A stretch of 64,000 nucleotides of DNA from Hylemonella gracilis str. Niagara R (GTDB lineage: Bacteria; Pseudomonadota; Gammaproteobacteria; Burkholderiales; Burkholderiaceae_C): NCBI RefSeq assembly GCF_000600295.1, contig NZ_JEMG01000001.1, positions 3,198,311-3,262,310 on the forward strand, given 5' to 3'. Made by a program: the position numbers and the translations under genes. This document shows positions 18,259 through 27,639 of the stretch, one piece after another. The notes beneath the pieces were generated by a model. That model saw only the letters and a list, made by a program, of their open reading frames with translations, searched no databases and was not told the origin of the DNA. The first letter of the stretch is position 1. The number at the start of each line of letters is the position of its first letter.

Positions 18259-18279
18259 ATACTTGCCAAAAGCAAGCAT
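18259..18279. promoter_or_regulatory. Imperfect palindrome in the tatD / marR-gnat divergent region
   Basis: ATACTTGC and GCAAGCAT flank the 5-nt centre CAAAA, with one mismatch in the outer arms. Its place between divergent genes, one of which encodes a MarR-type HTH, and its TTGC-N5-GCAA core make it a candidate autoregulatory operator. A TATACT -10-like box overlaps its left half. Confidence 0.5.
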
Positions 18280-18297
18280 CTGCGCCACACTGGCGTC

Positions 18298-19311
18298 ATG
18301 AACCCCGCTGCCTCCTTGGCCATGCCGTCCATGGCCGATCGCGCCGCGACGCTGCGCGCCTTCAACCGTTTCTACACCCGCCGCATCGGCGTGCTGCAGG
18401 ATCGCCTGCTCGAATCCTCCTTCACTCTGCCCGAATCACGCGTGCTCTGGGAGCTGGCGCACACACCAGGCATCACGGCCCGCGAGCTGGCCGAGGCACT
18501 GCAGCTGGACACGGGTTACCTGAGCCGCCTGCTCACCGGCTTGCGCGAGCGCAAGCTGGTGAGGGCTGAACGCGCGGCCCATGATGGCAGGCAAACGCTG
18601 CTGTCCCTGACACCCACGGGGCAACGCGCGCTGGCGCCGCTCGAGCAGCGCGCGCAGGCGCAGATGAGCGCCCTGCTCGCGCCGCTGACCGAAGGCGAAC
18701 AGCAGGAGCTGCTGTACGCAGCGCGGCGCATCGAGGCCCTGCTCGACCGCCGCCAGGCGGGCCCCATCCGCTTGCGCGGCCTGCGGCCCGGCGATGTCGG
18801 CTGGATGATCGCGCGCCACGCGGCACTGTACGCACAGGAACACGGTTGGGACGGGCGCTTCGAGGCCATGGTCGCACGCATCGGGGCAGACTACATCGAC
18901 CACCTCGACCCCCGCCGCGAAAACGCCTGGATCGCCGAGCGCGCGGAGACTTCGGACGCGGCGGGAGCGGCTGGCCTGACCACCGATGCGCCCGGTCACC
19001 CCCTGGGCTGCGTCTTTCTGGTGCAGGCTCAAGACGAAACCCGGGGCCAGTCCGAACCGGACGTGGCCCAACTGCGCCTGCTGATCGTCGAACCCGCAGC
19101 GCGCGGCCTGGGCGTCGGCCGGCGGCTGGTGGACGAATGCACGCGCTTCGCTCGCGCGGCCGGTTACGCACGCATCCGGTTGAAGACCCACAGCATCCTG
19201 AGCGCCGCGCGCACGCTCTACGCCCAGGCTGGCTACCAGATGATCGCCAGCACGCCGCACGAGAGTTTCGGCCAAAAGCTGATCGCCGAAACCTGGGAGC
19301 TACGGCTATGA
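18298..19311 (+). CDS. MarR-type HTH fused to GNAT N-acetyltransferase
   Basis: A 337-residue two-domain protein. Residues about 15-155 are a MarR winged helix, with ITARELAEALQLDTGYLSRLLTGLRERKLV as the recognition region. Residues about 160-335 are a GNAT acetyltransferase with the acetyl-CoA loop RGLGVGRRLVDECTRFA. This MarR-GNAT arrangement is a known family; the substrate and ligand are not known here. The ATG at 18298 comes directly after the intergenic palindrome. The open frame reaching back to 16894 is an antisense shadow of other genes. The stop overlaps the YchJ-like start by 4 bp (ATGA). Confidence 0.9.
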   Translation: MNPAASLAMPSMADRAATLRAFNRFYTRRIGVLQDRLLESSFTLPESRVLWELAHTPGITARELAEALQLDTGYLSRLLTGLRERKLVRAERAAHDGRQTLLSLTPTGQRALAPLEQRAQAQMSALLAPLTEGEQQELLYAARRIEALLDRRQAGPIRLRGLRPGDVGWMIARHAALYAQEHGWDGRFEAMVARIGADYIDHLDPRRENAWIAERAETSDAAGAAGLTTDAPGHPLGCVFLVQAQDETRGQSEPDVAQLRLLIVEPAARGLGVGRRLVDECTRFARAAGYARIRLKTHSILSAARTLYAQAGYQMIASTPHESFGQKLIAETWELRL

Positions 19312-19733
19312 ACGCGCTAGCACGCACGCCCTGCCCTTGCGGCATCGGCGCCCCCTACTCAGCTTGCTGCGGGCGCTGGCATGGCGAGGCCGCGCCTGCT
19401 GGTGGTCTTGGGCCGATCACCCCGACGCCACCACCGGCCCCCAGTGCCGAAGCCTTGATGCGCTCGCGCTACAGCGCCTTCGTGCTGGGTCGGGTGGACT
19501 ACCTGCTGGCCACCTGGCATCCCGACACCCGACCGCCTGAACTGACCCTGGACCCTGGCACCCGCTGGCTCGGCCTGGACCTGCGCGCCGCGCGCGAGGA
19601 GGGAGCGCGCGCGACGGTGGAATTCGTGGCGCGCAGCAAGCTGGGCGGGCGCGCCAACCGCTTGCACGAGCTCAGCCGCTTTATCCGCCTGGCGGGCCGC
19701 TGGTACTACCTCGACGGCGAACTGCGAAGCTGA
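19308..19733 (+). CDS. YchJ family protein
   Basis: A 141-residue protein with an N-terminal Cys cluster, PCPCGIGAPYSACCGRWH, which is the SEC-C-like zinc motif of the YchJ/UPF0225 family, followed by the NTF2-like core with ALMRSRYSAFVLGRVDYLLATWHPDTR. Function is unknown. It overlaps the MarR-GNAT gene by 4 bp, so both are probably made together. The C-terminal second SEC-C motif found in some YchJ proteins is absent; the protein ends soon after WYYLDG. Confidence 0.88.
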   Translation: MNALARTPCPCGIGAPYSACCGRWHGEAAPAGGLGPITPTPPPAPSAEALMRSRYSAFVLGRVDYLLATWHPDTRPPELTLDPGTRWLGLDLRAAREEGARATVEFVARSKLGGRANRLHELSRFIRLAGRWYYLDGELRS

Positions 19734-19898
19734 GCGGCCGACACAGGCCAAGACACCCGCACAACAACGCCCCACCCTCCCAGCTCAGTCGTGCGGGAAA
19801 CCACTGGGCGGCGCCTTGGTTTTCCCCTGCCCCTCGCGGGGGCTGCAAAAACCACGCGTCCGTGCTACTGTCGCGCCATCCTTACGCAGGAGCCCATC

Positions 19899-20735
19899 AT
19901 GCGTGTGCCGTCCGGTCTGCCATCGAGCGCGCTGCTCACCCCACTGACCCGGTGGATGCAAGGCTTGCGGCCGCATTTCTGGCGTGTGCTCGCACTGTTG
20001 GCCTTGTTCATGCTGCTGATCCAGGCCCTGTGGCCCGAGCCGCCCGCGCGCAAGCTCACGCAACAGGACATCGACGCGGCCGTGCTCAAGACACTGGAAA
20101 CCACAGTGCTGCCCTCAGCAGCTGCGCGCGCCGCCGCCGCCATCGCACCTTCGGTGGTACGCGTCAAAAGCTACGCCGCCGCCAAGGGCGAAGAGGAAGA
20201 GCATGGCGTGGGCACGGGCGTGGTGATCGTCAACAGCGGCGTGATCCTGACCAATCTGCATGTGGTCGCCGGCGCGCAACGCGTCGAAGTGACCTTCTTC
20301 GACGGCAGCACCTCGCCAGCCTACATCAGCAACACCCAGACGGAAAACGACCTGGCCGTGCTGCAGGCCCGCCTGGTGCCGGACGATCTGGAACCCGCCA
20401 CCCTGCGCTCCACGGCGGATCTGCAACCCGGCGACGGCGTGGTCGCCGTGGGTTTTCCCTTCGGCATCGGCCCCTCGGTGAGCCATGGCGTGGTGTCGGG
20501 GCTGGGCCGCAGCTTTCGTTCGCCCGAGGGCAAGCAGGTGATCGGCAACCTGATCCAGTTCGACGCCGCGGCCAACCCCGGCAACTCGGGCGGACCGCTG
20601 GTGACGTTGGACGGCAAGGTGGTCGGCATCGTGACGGCCATCCTCAACCCCAGCGATCAGCGCACCTTCATCGGCATCGGCTTCGCCGTGCCCATCGAGA
20701 ACGCGGCCTCGGCCGTCGGCATGCATCCGTTCTAA
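19899..20735 (+). CDS. Membrane-anchored S1C (HtrA-like) serine protease without PDZ domain
   Basis: A 278-residue trypsin-fold protease. One hydrophobic helix at residues 29-44 anchors it in the inner membrane with the protease in the periplasm. The catalytic triad is His121 (NLHVV), Asp151 (ENDLAV) and Ser230 (GNSGGP). After the protease core the protein ends, so the PDZ domain of DegP/DegQ/DegS is missing. The start at 19899 follows GCAGGAGC. It sits 15 bp ahead of moxR on the same strand, so it probably shares an operon with the MoxR-DUF58-VWA genes, which is unusual company. Its target is unknown. Confidence 0.88.
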   Translation: MRVPSGLPSSALLTPLTRWMQGLRPHFWRVLALLALFMLLIQALWPEPPARKLTQQDIDAAVLKTLETTVLPSAAARAAAAIAPSVVRVKSYAAAKGEEEEHGVGTGVVIVNSGVILTNLHVVAGAQRVEVTFFDGSTSPAYISNTQTENDLAVLQARLVPDDLEPATLRSTADLQPGDGVVAVGFPFGIGPSVSHGVVSGLGRSFRSPEGKQVIGNLIQFDAAANPGNSGGPLVTLDGKVVGIVTAILNPSDQRTFIGIGFAVPIENAASAVGMHPF

Positions 20736-20750
20736 GCAGAAAGGGCCTCC

Positions 20751-21781
<1,031 letters not shown>

Positions 21782-21785
<4 letters not shown>

Positions 21786-22807
21786 ACCCTGAAGCCACCT
21801 CAGCCTGGAAGCCCGGACCCATGAACACGCTCGGCGCGGCGGAACAAACCCTCCATCGGCTGGAGTGGACGGTGCTGCGCCGTCTCGACGGTCTGCTGCA
21901 AGGCGACCACCGCACCGTGCTGCGCGGCGTCGGCCTGGATCTGGCCGACCTGCGTGAGTACCAGGGAGGCGACGATGTGCGCCACATCGACTGGAACGTC
22001 ACCGCGCGTCTGCAGCAGCCCCATGTGCGGGTCTACACTGAAGACCGCGAACTGAGTGCCTGGTTCCTGATCGACCTCAGCGCCTCGCTCGACTTTGGTT
22101 CGGGGCAACGCCCCAAGCGCGCGCAGTTGGTGGATTTCACCGCCGTGCTGGCGCGCCTGCTCACCCGCCATGGCAACCGGGTCGGCGCCCTGCTGTACGA
22201 CGGTGAGGTGCGCGCCATCCTGCCGCCCGGTGCCAGCCGGTCCCATGTGCTGCGGCTGCTGCACCTGCTGAGCGCACACCCGGACTCGCCCGCGGCGGAC
22301 TCTGGCCCCACGCGCCTGCAAGACCTGCTCAAGGCCGCCAACCATCTGCTGCGCCGCCGCAGCGCGGTTTTTCTGCTGTCGGACTTCATCAGCGAACCCG
22401 GCTGGGAACGCCCCTATACACACCTGACCCAGCGCCACGATGTCGTCGCCGTGCGCCTGTACGACCCGTTGGAACAGCAATTGCCCGATCTCGGTCTGTT
22501 GCCCCTGCAGGACGCTGAAACCGGTGAGGTGCTGCTGGTGGACACGCAAGACCCGGTGTTCCGCGAGCGCTTCGCTCGGTTGGCCGCGCAGCGCGAGGAC
22601 GCCTTGCGCGACACCTTGGCTCGCGCGGGTGCCGACACACTCGAACTCGCGGCCGACGAAGAACTCTTGCCCGCCCTGCTGCGCTTCGTTCAACTGCGGC
22701 AAGCACGCGCGCGGCGCGGTCGTGTGAACCCGGGTGGCGCCTCCCGGGCCAGCGCGCCGATCCCGCGCAGCGCTCGCCTGCGCCTGGTGGCGCGGGAGGC
22801 CGCGTGA
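21782..22807 (+). CDS. DUF58 domain protein of the MoxR cassette
   Basis: About 341 residues. The DUF58 signature is GLDLADLREYQGGDDVRHIDWNVTAR near residue 60, followed by a degenerate VWA-like region (WFLIDLSASLDF). Most DUF58 proteins start with transmembrane helices, which are lacking here, so this one should be cytoplasmic. The GTG at 21782 overlaps the moxR stop and has AAGGCC before it; ATG at 21821 is an alternative. Inferred role: partner of the MoxR ATPase together with the VWA protein downstream. Confidence 0.88.
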
Positions 22808-22868
22808 ATTCCCGAATCGTCATGGTGGTGTGGAGGTGCGCGGCGGCGCACGACAGGGAGGTGTTCCC

Positions 22869-23909
22869 ATGAGCTTTCTTTGGCCCACGTTCTTGTTCCT
22901 GCTGCTGACGCTGCCCTTGCTGACCGGCTTGTATGTCTGGCTGTGGCGGCGTAAGCGCCAACAGGTGGTGACCTACGCCAGCCTGTCCCTGATCAAGCAG
23001 GCGATGACGCCCCGACGCAACTGGCGTCGACACCTGCCTGCGGCCCTGCTGCTGCTGGCGCTGGCCGCCCTGCTGCTGGCCGCAGCGCGCCCCATGGCCC
23101 GCATCGCCCTGCCCACGCAGCAAGAGACCATCATGCTGGCCATCGACGTGTCGGGCAGCATGCGCGCCACCGACGTGCAACCCAGCCGGCTGGAAGCGGC
23201 ACAGGCCGCCGCCCGCGCCTTTCTGGCCGAGCTGCCACGCCACGTCAAGGTCGGCATCGTTGCTTTCGCGGGTTCGGCGCAGATCGCGCAACTGCCCACG
23301 ACCAACCGGGAGGATCTGAACGCGGCCATCGACCGCTTCCAGCTCCAGCGTGGCACGGCCACCGGCAACGGCATCGTGCTGTCGCTGGCCGCCCTCTTCC
23401 CCGATTCCGGCATCGACCTGGGCCAGCTCGCCCATGGCCGCTACGGCCAGCCTCGAGGCATGTCGCTGGACGCCTCCCCCGCCATCCCGCCGCCCGCGCC
23501 GGTAGCGCCTGGCTCCTACGGTTCAGCCGCCGTCATCCTGCTCACCGATGGCCAGCGCACGACGGGCGTGGACCCACTGGAAGCCGCCAAGCTGGCCGCC
23601 GACCGCGGTGTGCGGGTCTACACGGTGGGTGTGGGCACGGTCGAGGGCGTGACCATCGGCTTTGAAGGCTGGTCCATGCACGCGCGGCTCGACGAGGAGT
23701 CGCTCAAAGGCATCGCCAAGCTGACCCACGGGGAATACTTCCATGCGGCCTCGGCCGAGGCACTGACCCAGGTCTATGAAAACCTCAGCTCGCGCCTGAC
23801 CGTCGAGAAAAAGGAAACCGAGATCACCGCCTTGCTGGCCTTGCTGGGCGCGCTGCTGGTGATGGCGAGCGCCACCTTGTCCATGCTGTGGTTCCATCGC
23901 GTGGCCTGA
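22869..23909 (+). CDS. VWA domain membrane protein (BatA-like) of the MoxR cassette
   Basis: A 346-residue inner-membrane protein. Two TM helices lie near the N-terminus (about residues 5-27 and 57-75) and one near the C-terminus, with a von Willebrand A domain between them. The metal-ion-dependent adhesion site is intact: Asp93-Val-Ser95-Gly-Ser97. AGGGAGG precedes the ATG at 22869, and the open frame upstream of it is not used. The genes for a DUF4381 protein and the TPR-containing BatB/BatC/BatD-like partners found in fuller cassettes are missing; a minus-strand hypothetical gene follows instead. Confidence 0.9.
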   Translation: MSFLWPTFLFLLLTLPLLTGLYVWLWRRKRQQVVTYASLSLIKQAMTPRRNWRRHLPAALLLLALAALLLAAARPMARIALPTQQETIMLAIDVSGSMRATDVQPSRLEAAQAAARAFLAELPRHVKVGIVAFAGSAQIAQLPTTNREDLNAAIDRFQLQRGTATGNGIVLSLAALFPDSGIDLGQLAHGRYGQPRGMSLDASPAIPPPAPVAPGSYGSAAVILLTDGQRTTGVDPLEAAKLAADRGVRVYTVGVGTVEGVTIGFEGWSMHARLDEESLKGIAKLTHGEYFHAASAEALTQVYENLSSRLTVEKKETEITALLALLGALLVMASATLSMLWFHRVA

Positions 23910-23937
23910 AGCCGCGCGCGCCTCTGCGCCCCGGGAT

Positions 23938-24249
23938 TCACAGCGAGCGCAAGTCGGTCTCCAGCATCCAGAGCAGGGCCGCGCCGACGCCGTAGGCAGC
24001 CCAGTCGGGTTCCTCGTTCTGGATCTCGGCCAGAACGGTCGTGTCCCCGTGCCTGAGCAGTTGCTGCAGCTGGGCACGCTGCGCCAGCGTCAATTCGGGC
24101 ATGACCCGCGCGCAGGCCTGCGCCTTCATGCGCGCGCGCATGGCCGGGCTCGCGGTTTCATAGATTTCCCGTGTCAGCGCGTCCACCGTCACTGAAAAAA
24201 TCTGGTGCGGCGAGGCTGGGGACGTGGCTGGATGGGCTTGCAGGGTCAT
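23938..24249 (-). CDS. Hypothetical protein, 103 residues
   Basis: Not recognised. It is a mostly helical, Ala/Gln-rich protein of 103 residues with a stretch MRARMKAQACARVMPELTLAQRAQ replaced later by a hydrophobic C-terminal segment around AAYGVGAALLWMLETD. There is no signal peptide. It is convergent with the VWA gene (28 bp between stops) and is followed upstream by about 255 bp of non-coding DNA before lolD. Codon use is like that of its neighbours, so it is probably real. Confidence 0.6.
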   Translation of the reverse strand: MTLQAHPATSPASPHQIFSVTVDALTREIYETASPAMRARMKAQACARVMPELTLAQRAQLQQLLRHGDTTVLAEIQNEEPDWAAYGVGAALLWMLETDLRSL

Positions 24250-24504
24250 ACGCGCTCCGTCGCGGCCATGCTGTGGTGGCGCAAGTCACGCCTGGTGTGC
24301 CGCTGGACGTCAATCGTGCGACCAGGCTGTAGCCCGCGAGTGAGGCGATTGCAAACCTGGGTAAAGCGAGGGTAAAAATTCGGTGGCCCGGACGGTTCGA
24401 GGGACCACGCGGCCCGCATCGCGATCGGCCGCATCCCACCGCGGGGCGGGCGAGATACGACGCAGTTTGCCTACGGCGCGCTCATGAAAGGCTACGGGGC
24501 CGAC

Positions 24505-25245
24505 TCAGGACCGCAGCATGCCTTGGTCCAGGCGTAGCGTGCGTTGGCAACGAGCCGCCAGGGTCTCGTCATGCGTGACGACGATGAAGGCCGTGCCTTG
24601 CTCACGCGCCAACTTCAGCATCAGCTCGAACACGCCCTCGGCGGTGCCCCGGTCCAGGTTGCCCGTGGGCTCGTCGGCCAAGACGCAGGCGGGGCGCGTG
24701 ACCAGCGCCCGGGCAATGGCCACGCGCTGGCGCTCGCCGCCAGACAGCTCAGCGGGGCGGTGCAGCAGGCGCTCACCCAGGCCCACGGCTTCCAGCACCC
24801 GGTCGGCCTGTCGCGCCGCCTCGGCGCGCGGCAGGCGGCGTATCCACAAGGGCATGGCCACGTTGTCCTGGGCACTGAACTCGGGCAGCAGATGATGGAA
24901 CTGGTAGACGAAGCCCAGGTGATGATTGCGCAACTGCCCTTGCACGGTCGCTGAGAGCGTGGAGAAATCCTGGCCCATGAGCTGCACACGGCCCGCGCTC
25001 GGCGCGTCGAGGCCACCCAGCAGGTGCAACAGCGTGCTCTTGCCCGATCCCGAAACGCCAACCACGGCCAGGATCTCGCCCGCGTGTACCTGCAGGTCCA
25101 CGCCGCGCAGCACGCTCACGTCGAGCCGGCCTTCGGTGTAACGCTTCTGCAGGCCCTGGGCCTGCAAGACCACAGCTTCGCCGCCGGGCCGCCCCAAGGC
25201 GAAACCAGCCCCCTCGGGGAGCATGGGGGTCGTCAGTTCACTCAT
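24505..25245 (-). CDS. lolD: Lipoprotein-releasing ABC transporter ATP-binding protein LolD
   Basis: A 246-residue ATPase that powers release of outer-membrane lipoproteins from the inner membrane to LolA. Walker A is GVSGSGKST, the signature is [15 protein letters not shown], Walker B is [12 protein letters not shown], and the H-loop is VTHDE. The [20 protein letters not shown] segment after the Q-loop is characteristic of LolD. The ATG at 25245 overlaps the end of the permease gene by 8 bp. About 20 residues before the ATPase core are extra compared with many LolD proteins. Confidence 0.93.
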   Translation of the reverse strand: MSELTTPMLPEGAGFALGRPGGEAVVLQAQGLQKRYTEGRLDVSVLRGVDLQVHAGEILAVVGVSGSGKSTLLHLLGGLDAPSAGRVQLMGQDFSTLSATVQGQLRNHHLGFVYQFHHLLPEFSAQDNVAMPLWIRRLPRAEAARQADRVLEAVGLGERLLHRPAELSGGERQRVAIARALVTRPACVLADEPTGNLDRGTAEGVFELMLKLAREQGTAFIVVTHDETLAARCQRTLRLDQGMLRS

Positions 25246-26506
25246 AACGCAGCGCCTCCGCAGGATTCACGCGGCTGGCGCGCCAGCTCGGGTAAAGCGT
25301 GGCCGCGAAGGCCAGCACCAGGGAGATCAGCGCGATGGGCACGATGTCGCTGGCCAGCGGTTCGCTGGGCATGCGGCTGATCAGGTAGATGTCCTGCGGC
25401 AGGAAGCTCGCTTGCAGCAGGCGCTCCAGCGCGGGCACCAGCACATCGATGTTGAAAGCCACGCCCAGGCCCAAGGCCAGCCCAGCCAAGGTGCCGATCA
25501 CGCCCACCAGCGATCCCTGCACCACGAACACGCCCATGATGCTACCCGGACTCGCGCCCAGCGTGCGCAGGATGGCGATGTCGGCGCGCTTGTCGGTGAC
25601 CGTCATCACCAGCGTGGACACCAGGTTAAAAGCCGCCACCGCCACGATGAGCGTCAGGATGATGAACATCATCCGCTTCTCGAGCTGCACGGCGGCGAAC
25701 CAGGTGCGGTTCTGCTGCGTCCAGTCACGCACGATCAGGTCCTGGTTTTGCCCCCGCGACAGGGTGGCGACGAGGTCCGAGGCCACCTCGCGCGCCTGAT
25801 GCAGGTCCTTGAGCTTGACTCGGATGCCAGTGGCGCCCTCGAGCCGGAAGATGCGCGCCGCGTCATCCACATGCAACAGCGCCAGGCCCGAGTCGTATTC
25901 GTAGTGGCCGGAGTTGAACAGGGCGACCACCCGCATTTGCTTCATGCGCGGCAGCACGCCAGCGGGCGTGATCTGGCCACTGGGTGCGATCAGCGTCACC
26001 GGGTCGCCCACGCGCACACCCAGTTGCCGCGCCAGCTCGCGCCCGAGCACGATGCCGAACTCGCCAGGCACCAGGCGTTGCAACAAATCCTGCTGCAGAC
26101 CCGCGGCCAGGTCGGTCACCTGCCCCTCCAATCCGGGCACGATGCCGCGCAGCAACGCACCCTTCATGTCCTCGCCGCGCGCCAGCAGGGCCTGCGAGCT
26201 GATGAAGGGCGCGGCACCGACGACTTCCGGGTGCTGGCGCACCAGGTCCAGCGTGCGGTCGGCGTCTTGCAGGGCCAGGCCGTCGGCGGAATGGATCTCG
26301 ATATGCGAGACGACACCCAGCATGCGGTCGCGCACTTCCTTCTGGAAACCATTCATCACCGACAGCACGATGATCAGCGCCGCCACCCCGAGCGCGATGC
26401 CCAGCATGGACACGCCTGATATGAAGGAGATGAAGCCGTTGCGCCGGGTCGCCCGACCGGCACGCGTGTAGCGCCAGCCCAGGCTGAGTTCATAAGGCCA
26501 TTCCAT
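25238..26506 (-). CDS. Lipoprotein-releasing ABC transporter permease, LolC/LolE family
   Basis: A 422-residue permease with one N-terminal TM helix, a large periplasmic domain and three C-terminal helices, the FtsX/LolCE topology. The N-terminus [41 protein letters not shown] is typical. Only one permease gene accompanies lolD, so the complex is probably a homodimer (LolF-like) with two LolD, rather than the LolC-LolE heterodimer of E. coli. The start at 26506 (MEWPYEL) is standard for the family; the frame is open to 26563. It is divergent from the rpfE-like gene, with 65 bp between the starts. Confidence 0.92.
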   Translation of the reverse strand: MEWPYELSLGWRYTRAGRATRRNGFISFISGVSMLGIALGVAALIIVLSVMNGFQKEVRDRMLGVVSHIEIHSADGLALQDADRTLDLVRQHPEVVGAAPFISSQALLARGEDMKGALLRGIVPGLEGQVTDLAAGLQQDLLQRLVPGEFGIVLGRELARQLGVRVGDPVTLIAPSGQITPAGVLPRMKQMRVVALFNSGHYEYDSGLALLHVDDAARIFRLEGATGIRVKLKDLHQAREVASDLVATLSRGQNQDLIVRDWTQQNRTWFAAVQLEKRMMFIILTLIVAVAAFNLVSTLVMTVTDKRADIAILRTLGASPGSIMGVFVVQGSLVGVIGTLAGLALGLGVAFNIDVLVPALERLLQASFLPQDIYLISRMPSEPLASDIVPIALISLVLAFAATLYPSWRASRVNPAEALRYE

Positions 26507-26558
26507 GCAGGTCCCGTCGGTTCTTTTCCGGATTGCTCGAAGCGGTGGGACTGTACAG

Positions 26559-26564
26559 GACAAT
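26559..26564 (+). promoter_or_regulatory. -10-like hexamer close to the rpfE-like start
   Basis: GACAAT lies 7 nt before the ATG at 26572 and no Shine-Dalgarno sequence intervenes, so a transcript from it would be almost leaderless. No good -35 box is seen. Confidence 0.35.
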
Positions 26565-26571
26565 CCTGCCC

Positions 26572-27639
26572 ATGCCTTTTTCGCACCTCCTGATTCCCCA
26601 TGCCCTGGTGGACGACGCCGAGGCCGCGCCCGCGGCCCGGGCGGCGCTCCAAGCCGTATTCAAGAACGGCGGCGCGTCCTCACGCGCTGGTGGCCGCTGG
26701 CTGCCCTCGCTGCAAGGCCTTCTGGACCGGGCTCCCCTGCAAACCCGAAGGCTCGACGCGAACGGTGTGACCAGCGCACACGAAGCCATGCTAGCCCAGG
26801 CCCTGGGTCTGGACCCGCTGGTCCCGCCCTGGGCCGCATTGCGCGCACATGCCTTGCGCCTGCCCGAGGCCGACACGGCCGCCTGGGCCTTTATGACCCC
26901 CGCGCACTGGGTGCTGCCGCAAGGTGTGGGCCAGTCCCAGGTGCGCCTGAGCGACCCCGACCAGTTGCGGCTGGACGAGGCCGAGGCCCAGGCCTTGTGC
27001 GCCGCCATGCAAGCGTATTTCGCGGAGGATGGCCTCAGCCTGCACATCGACCGTCCCGGGTTATGGCTGGTGCGCGGCGATGCACTGCGTGGGCTGCGCA
27101 GCCCCGCGCCCGAGCGCGTGCTGGCCCTGGGCGGCGACGTGGCGCCCTGGTTGCCGACCGCCTCACCCGCCGCGCCGCTGTTGCGACGGCTGCAAAACGA
27201 GATGCAGATGCTGCTCTACACCCACCCGGTCAACGACGCGCGCGAAGCGCGCGGCCTGCCGTCCGTCAACTCCTTCTGGTTGCACGGCGGCGGAAAGCTG
27301 GCCGCCGTGCCCACGCCGCAGATCACCTGGACCGTGCTGGACAGCCTGGTCGCCCCCGCGCTGCAGGGCTACGCCTTGGGCGACTGGCGGGCCTGGGCCG
27401 AGGCCTGGCGAGCACTCGACGCGCAGCTGGCCCTCACGCTGACCGAGCCCACCGGACCCCAGGACGCCCAGCCTCGGACGACGCAAGCCCCGACCCAGCT
27501 CGTGCTCTGCGGCCTGCACATGCTCGCGACCTCGGACAGCACCGAGCCAAGCTCGAACGGCTTCTGGCGCCGCCTGCGCCAGCGCATCCGCCCGGGCCTG
27601 CAGAATGAGGCCCTCGCCGAACTGCTGGTTCCCGCATGA
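26572..27639 (+). CDS. RpfE-like protein of unknown function, upstream of recJ
   Basis: A 355-residue cytoplasmic protein resembling the RpfE family (first seen in the Xanthomonas rpf cluster), which in betaproteobacteria often sits before recJ and is frequently mislabelled as phosphoglycerate mutase-like. Recognisable family segments are FMTPAHWVLPQG, the central LQNEMQMLLYTHPVNDAR and VNSFWLHGGGKL. No catalytic motif is known. The stop overlaps the recJ start by 4 bp, so the two are co-translated. The ATG at 26572 is chosen from family similarity; the frame extends to 26533. Confidence 0.75.
   Translation: MPFSHLLIPHALVDDAEAAPAARAALQAVFKNGGASSRAGGRWLPSLQGLLDRAPLQTRRLDANGVTSAHEAMLAQALGLDPLVPPWAALRAHALRLPEADTAAWAFMTPAHWVLPQGVGQSQVRLSDPDQLRLDEAEAQALCAAMQAYFAEDGLSLHIDRPGLWLVRGDALRGLRSPAPERVLALGGDVAPWLPTASPAAPLLRRLQNEMQMLLYTHPVNDAREARGLPSVNSFWLHGGGKLAAVPTPQITWTVLDSLVAPALQGYALGDWRAWAEAWRALDAQLALTLTEPTGPQDAQPRTTQAPTQLVLCGLHMLATSDSTEPSSNGFWRRLRQRIRPGLQNEALAELLVPA

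Noticed and set aside
16894-18297. Plus-strand open frame running into the MarR-GNAT gene
   Set aside because: This part is antisense to the DNA glycosylase and TatD genes; the MarR domain begins only at 18298.
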